Below, piece after piece: positions 22,310 through 25,062 of a stretch of 25,062 bases of DNA. Source of the DNA: PALSA-911 sp037442565 (GTDB lineage Bacteria > Pseudomonadota > Alphaproteobacteria > Acetobacterales > Acetobacteraceae). The stretch spans positions 1-25,062 of the forward strand of contig JBBIQA010000048.1 of assembly GCA_037442565.1 (NCBI GenBank), read 5' to 3'. Numbering within the stretch: position 1 is the stretch's first letter; every line of letters begins with the position of its first letter. A program made the translations under genes and the position numbers. The notes under the pieces were generated by a model. It had not been told where the DNA came from and ran no database searches. It was given only the letters and a program-made list of their open reading frames with translations.

Positions 22310-23812
22310 GTGGCGGTTCCCGGCGCACAGCAGGAGGTTGCCACTTTTCTCGCCGCGCTGGCGGGCTCGGCGCCGGTGGAGACGCATATCTCGCTGGTGT
22401 TCCTCGGCGCGGACACCGTCTGGAAGCTGAAGAAGGCGGTGGCGCTGTCGTTCCTGGATTTCTCCACGGTGGCGGCGCGCCGGCGGTTCTGCCTGCGCGA
22501 ACTGGCGCTCAATGCGCCGGCCGCCCCCGGCCTGTATCGCGACGTGGTGCCCATCGTGCGTGGCGCGGACGGCCGACTGACCCTGGGCAACATGGCCGGC
22601 GAGGCCCGCGCCGTGGACTGGGTGCTGCGCATGGCGCGCGTTGCGGCAGGGGATTTCCTGGACGAGATCGCCGCGCGCGGCGGGCTCGATCCGGCGCTGC
22701 TGGACAGCCTGGCCGACACCGTCGCGGCCTATCACCGCGCCCTGCCGCCTGCCGAGGTTCCGGCACCGGCCGCGGCGATGCGCCGGGTGATCGACGGCAA
22801 CCGGATCGCCGCCCGGAACGCCGGGCTGGATCCGGCGGCGCTCGACGGCTGGCATGAGGGTATCCTCCGGGAATTGGAGCGCAACGCCGCCTGGTTCGAC
22901 CGGCGCGGCGGCGAGGGGTTCATCCGGCGCGGCCACGGCGATCTTCACTTAGGCAATCTATGCCTCTGGCAGGGGCGTCCGGTTCCGTTCGACGCGCTGG
23001 AATTCGACGAGGACCTGGCCACCATCGACCTCGGCTACGACCTCGCCTTCCTGCTGATGGACCTGGAGCATTCGGTCGGCCGGCCCGCCGCCAACCGGGT
23101 GCTGAACCGCTATATCGCCCGCACCGGCGATGTGGGGCTGCTGCGCGGCCTGCCGGTGTTCCTGTCGAGCCGCGCGCTGATCCGCGCCCATGTGGAAGCC
23201 ACGCGCGGCAATCCCGTTCCCTCCCGGATCTACCTCGCCGCCGCCATCGACTACCTGCGGCCGGCAGCCCCGATCATCGTCGCCGTCGGCGGCCTGCAGG
23301 GCACCGGCAAATCCACCCTGGCCCGCGCCCTGGCGCCGGGACTCGGCCCCGCCCCCGGCGCGCTGATCCCGCGCAGCGACGAGATCCGCAAGCGGCTGCA
23401 CGGCGTCGCCCCCGAAGCGAAACTGCCGCCCGACGCCTATACCGAGGCCGCCAGCGCCCCGGTGTTCGCCGAACTGACCCGCGAGGCCGAAGCCGCCGCG
23501 CGCGCCGGCCACGCGGTGATCGCGGACGCCACCTTCATCGACCCGCATCACCGCGCCGCGCTGCGAGATGCCGCCACGGCCGCCGGCGTGCCGTTCCTGG
23601 GGCTGTGGCTGGAAGCCCCGCTCGATGTGCTCGCCGCCCGCATCGCCGGGCGCAGCAACGATGCCTCCGACGCCACACTCGGCGTGCTCGAGGCCGCCGC
23701 CCGCTCGCCGGACGCGCGGGCCGGCAACTGGACCGCGATCCCCGCGACCGATCGCGACGCCGCGCTTGCCGCCGCACGCAAGGCTGTCATGTCGGTGCTG
23801 CCTATGTGCTAG
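22310..23812 (+). CDS. fused aminoglycoside-phosphotransferase-like / P-loop kinase protein
   Basis: A 500-aa two-domain protein. The N-terminal ~310 residues are kinase-like of the APH type: a catalytic loop HGDLHLGN (209-216) and a metal-binding Asp in EFDEDLATIDLGYDLAFLLM (231-250). The C-terminal ~180 residues form a P-loop kinase with Walker A GGLQGTGKST (327-336), an RSDEIRKRL segment and ADATFIDPHHR. This arrangement is a known bacterial family of uncertain substrate; calling it a resistance enzyme would be unjustified. The GTG at 22310, 4 bp after pdxH, is the best start although its ribosome binding site is weak. A USP gene follows after 91 bp; the pairing recalls mycobacterial Rv2004c/Rv2005c (from memory). 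Confidence 0.85.
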   Translation: MAVPGAQQEVATFLAALAGSAPVETHISLVFLGADTVWKLKKAVALSFLDFSTVAARRRFCLRELALNAPAAPGLYRDVVPIVRGADGRLTLGNMAGEARAVDWVLRMARVAAGDFLDEIAARGGLDPALLDSLADTVAAYHRALPPAEVPAPAAAMRRVIDGNRIAARNAGLDPAALDGWHEGILRELERNAAWFDRRGGEGFIRRGHGDLHLGNLCLWQGRPVPFDALEFDEDLATIDLGYDLAFLLMDLEHSVGRPAANRVLNRYIARTGDVGLLRGLPVFLSSRALIRAHVEATRGNPVPSRIYLAAAIDYLRPAAPIIVAVGGLQGTGKSTLARALAPGLGPAPGALIPRSDEIRKRLHGVAPEAKLPPDAYTEAASAPVFAELTREAEAAARAGHAVIADATFIDPHHRAALRDAATAAGVPFLGLWLEAPLDVLAARIAGRSNDASDATLGVLEAAARSPDARAGNWTAIPATDRDAALAAARKAVMSVLPMC

Positions 23813-23820
23813 ACTGCCCG

Positions 23821-23861
23821 CGCTGCACGCGACGATGGACCATCCGCGCTGCAGGCGACGA
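23821..23861. repeat. imperfect 15-bp direct repeat upstream of USP gene
   Basis: CGCTGCACGCGACGA (23821-23835) recurs as CGCTGCAGGCGACGA (23847-23861), one mismatch, with starts 26 bp apart. It sits in the 91-bp leader of the USP gene and could be a regulator site or chance. Confidence 0.4.
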
Positions 23862-23903
23862 CGGGCTGACCAACAACGAGATCGACAACGAAGGAGCCTG
23901 ACC

Positions 23904-24770
23904 ATGGCCATCCGCAAAATCCTGCTGCCGTTGACCGGAACCGCCGCCGGCGAGTCCGCGCTGACCACGGCGCTGATGACCGCGCGCATCTGGAACGCCC
24001 ATGTCACGGCCCTGCATGTCCGGGTCGACAGCCGCGACGTGGCGCCACTGGCCGGGGAAGGCCTGTCCGGCGCGATGATCGAGGAAATGATGAGCGCCAC
24101 GGAAAAGGAAAGCGGCGACCGCGCCAGCGCCGTGCGCGCCATGTTCGAACGCTTCGTCGCCGCCCAGCATGTCATCGTCGCCGAGGCGCGGGCGAACGCC
24201 GGCACCGCCACCGCCAGCTTCGCCTCCGTCATCGGCCGCGAGGAGGACCTGGTCGCGCAGCAGGCGCGGCTCGCCGACCTGACCGTGGTGCCGCACCCCG
24301 AAGCCGGCGAGGACGTGTCGTCCTCCGACGCGCTGCACGCGGTGCTGTTCGACAGCGGCCGGCCGGTGCTGATCGCGCCGCAAACCGCGCCCACCACCAT
24401 CGGCACGCGCATCTGCCTGGGCTGGAACGGCACCGCGGAATCGGCCGCCGCCGTGCTCGCCGCCCTGCCCTGGCTGCAACAGGCCCAGGCGGTGCGCATC
24501 CTGTTCGCCGAGGGCTACCAGCGCCGCGGTCCCGGCGCGCAGGACCTGGCCGCCTATTTGGCGCTGCACGATGTGCACGCCGAACCCGTCACCTTCCACA
24601 ACGCCGGCAGTTCCGTCGGCGCGGGAATGCTGGCAGTGGCCAGGGATTTCGGCTGCGACCTGCTGGCCATGGGCGCCTACTCCCACTCCCGCCTGCGCCA
24701 ACTGATCCTCGGCGGCGTCACCCGCCACGTGCTCGAACACGCCACCATCCCCGTGATGATGTGCCGCTGA
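23904..24770 (+). CDS. tandem-domain universal stress protein (UspA family)
   Basis: A 288-aa cytoplasmic protein made of two UspA-type domains (about 1-145 and 150-288). The N-terminus MAIRKILLPLTGTAAGESAL has the usual beta1-loop. The second domain ends in GAYSHSRLRQLILGGVTRHV with the glycine pattern of ATP-binding USPs, then HATIPVMMCR. Such proteins bind nucleotides and help cells survive stress or growth arrest; the exact role is unknown. The ATG at 23904 has AAGGAG 7 nt upstream. It follows the APH/kinase fusion gene. Its last 48 bp are repeated exactly, in inverted orientation, at the window end. Confidence 0.93.
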   Translation: MAIRKILLPLTGTAAGESALTTALMTARIWNAHVTALHVRVDSRDVAPLAGEGLSGAMIEEMMSATEKESGDRASAVRAMFERFVAAQHVIVAEARANAGTATASFASVIGREEDLVAQQARLADLTVVPHPEAGEDVSSSDALHAVLFDSGRPVLIAPQTAPTTIGTRICLGWNGTAESAAAVLAALPWLQQAQAVRILFAEGYQRRGPGAQDLAAYLALHDVHAEPVTFHNAGSSVGAGMLAVARDFGCDLLAMGAYSHSRLRQLILGGVTRHVLEHATIPVMMCR

Positions 24771-24856
24771 GGGTTGCGGGGGGCAGGAAGCAAGGCAAGG
24801 CTGGGGCTCCGCCCCAGACCCCGCAAGGGAACTCGTTCCCTTGACCCTGTTTAGTT

Positions 24857-24931
24857 TGGTTTGTTGGGAAAGGGGGCGGAACCGGCGTAGCCGCTGATGG
24901 GCTTTGGCGCGCCCCCTTTCCCAACAAACCA
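24857..24931. terminator. 22-bp stem hairpin, possible bidirectional terminator
   Basis: Perfect 22-bp inverted repeats (24857-24878 and 24910-24931) surround a 31-nt loop midway between two convergent USP genes. The position suits bidirectional termination or mRNA 3'-end protection. No long T-tract follows, so a classical intrinsic terminator is not certain. Confidence 0.5.
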
Positions 24932-25014
24932 GTCCAAGGGGTGAAGGGGACGACTGTCCCCTTCCGGGGCTTGGGGCGGAGCCCCAACCTTGCTTCCTAC
25001 CACCCCCGCCACCG

Positions 25015-25062
25015 TCAGCGGCACATCATCACGGGGATGGTGGCGTGTTCGAGCACGTGGCG
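25015..25062 (-). CDS. partial universal stress protein, C-terminal end only
   Basis: On the minus strand the last 48 bp encode RHVLEHATIPVMMCR followed by TGA, identical in DNA and protein to the end of the USP gene at 23904-24770. The remainder lies beyond the window. The frame and stop are right for a second convergent USP gene, but a short duplicated remnant cannot be excluded. Confidence 0.6.
   Translation of the reverse strand, partial: RHVLEHATIPVMMCR

Larger units (their letters stand above)
24723..25062. repeat. roughly 340-bp imperfect inverted repeat
   Basis: The outer 48 bp (24723-24770 against 25015-25062) are perfect inverse copies and cover the end of the USP coding region. 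Inward, the arms stay alignable with changes: a shared AGGAAGCAAGG, then CTGGGGC-TCC-GCCCCAG at 24801-24817 opposite TTGGGGC-GGA-GCCCCAA at 24971-24987. Next come AAGGGAA-CTCG-TTCCCTT at 24825-24842 opposite AAGGGGAC-GACT-GTCCCCTT at 24944-24963. The centre is a perfect 22-bp arm pair at 24857-24878 and 24910-24931. The right end is cut by the window, so the full length is unknown. Confidence 0.9.

Noticed and set aside
22310..23812. Aminoglycoside resistance gene
   Set aside because: The APH-like domain is fused to a P-loop kinase in a family of unknown substrate; nothing supports antibiotic modification.
22958..24499. Long open frame antisense to the APH/kinase and USP genes
   Set aside because: The product is a compositional shadow without motifs; the sense genes have intact catalytic and nucleotide-binding motifs.

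Overview
The window is a high-GC bacterial chromosome segment, most likely from an alphaproteobacterium of the Rhodospirillales, plausibly Acetobacteraceae. The main reasons are the gene order dcd-murA-(insert)-hisG-hisD-infA-maf-RNase E/G-yacG-tRNA-Phe, a short-form HisG, alphaproteobacterial-type protein sequences, and GC-rich palindromic intergenic elements of a kind I associate with that family. The species cannot be named from the sequence alone.

Left part (1-3900): an accessory-looking module. Two minus-strand cupin genes, one a convincing Gln-type thiol (3-mercaptopropionate) dioxygenase, lie divergent from a plus-strand DUF169 gene. A 372-bp gap with a short IS3-type transposase remnant follows, then an FAD-dependent aromatic-hydroxylase-like monooxygenase. 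This module stops at the 3' end of tRNA-Phe.

Centre-left (3904-11231): a minus-strand housekeeping block read right to left: dcd, murA, a standalone low-GC Mrr-type restriction endonuclease, hisG/hisD (4-bp overlap), infA, maf, a short RNase E/G-like protein, yacG and tRNA-Phe. The Mrr gene interrupts the block and is followed by an intrinsic-terminator-like hairpin just ahead of hisG.

Centre (11390-15909): an OpgC-like multi-pass membrane protein, a 59-aa charged small protein that overlaps it tail to tail, tRNA-Thr, a secreted parallel beta-helix protein with a 15-bp tandem repeat inside its signal-peptide coding sequence, and an LpxR-type lipid A 3'-O-deacylase preceded by three 14-bp tandem repeats.

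Centre-right (15971-19561): a four-gene Mla/MCE lipid-transport operon: permease with N-terminal STAS-like domain, ATPase, MCE substrate-binding protein and auxiliary lipoprotein. The genes are joined by 1-4 bp overlaps or near-overlaps. With LpxR directly upstream this forms an outer-membrane-lipid cassette.

Right part (19568-25062): fabI-aroC on the minus strand, pdxH on the plus strand, a fused aminoglycoside-phosphotransferase-like/P-loop kinase protein, and a tandem-domain universal stress protein (USP). The window closes in a roughly 340-bp imperfect inverted repeat. Its outer 48 bp duplicate the USP 3' end exactly, so a second, convergent USP gene begins at the window edge.

The most interesting items are the inverted USP duplication with its nested palindromes, the Mrr insertion into a conserved core operon, the LpxR-Mla cassette, the APH/kinase-USP pair (reminiscent of mycobacterial Rv2004c/Rv2005c), and the thiol-dioxygenase/DUF169 module abutting tRNA-Phe. 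Nothing here proves a wholly new system.
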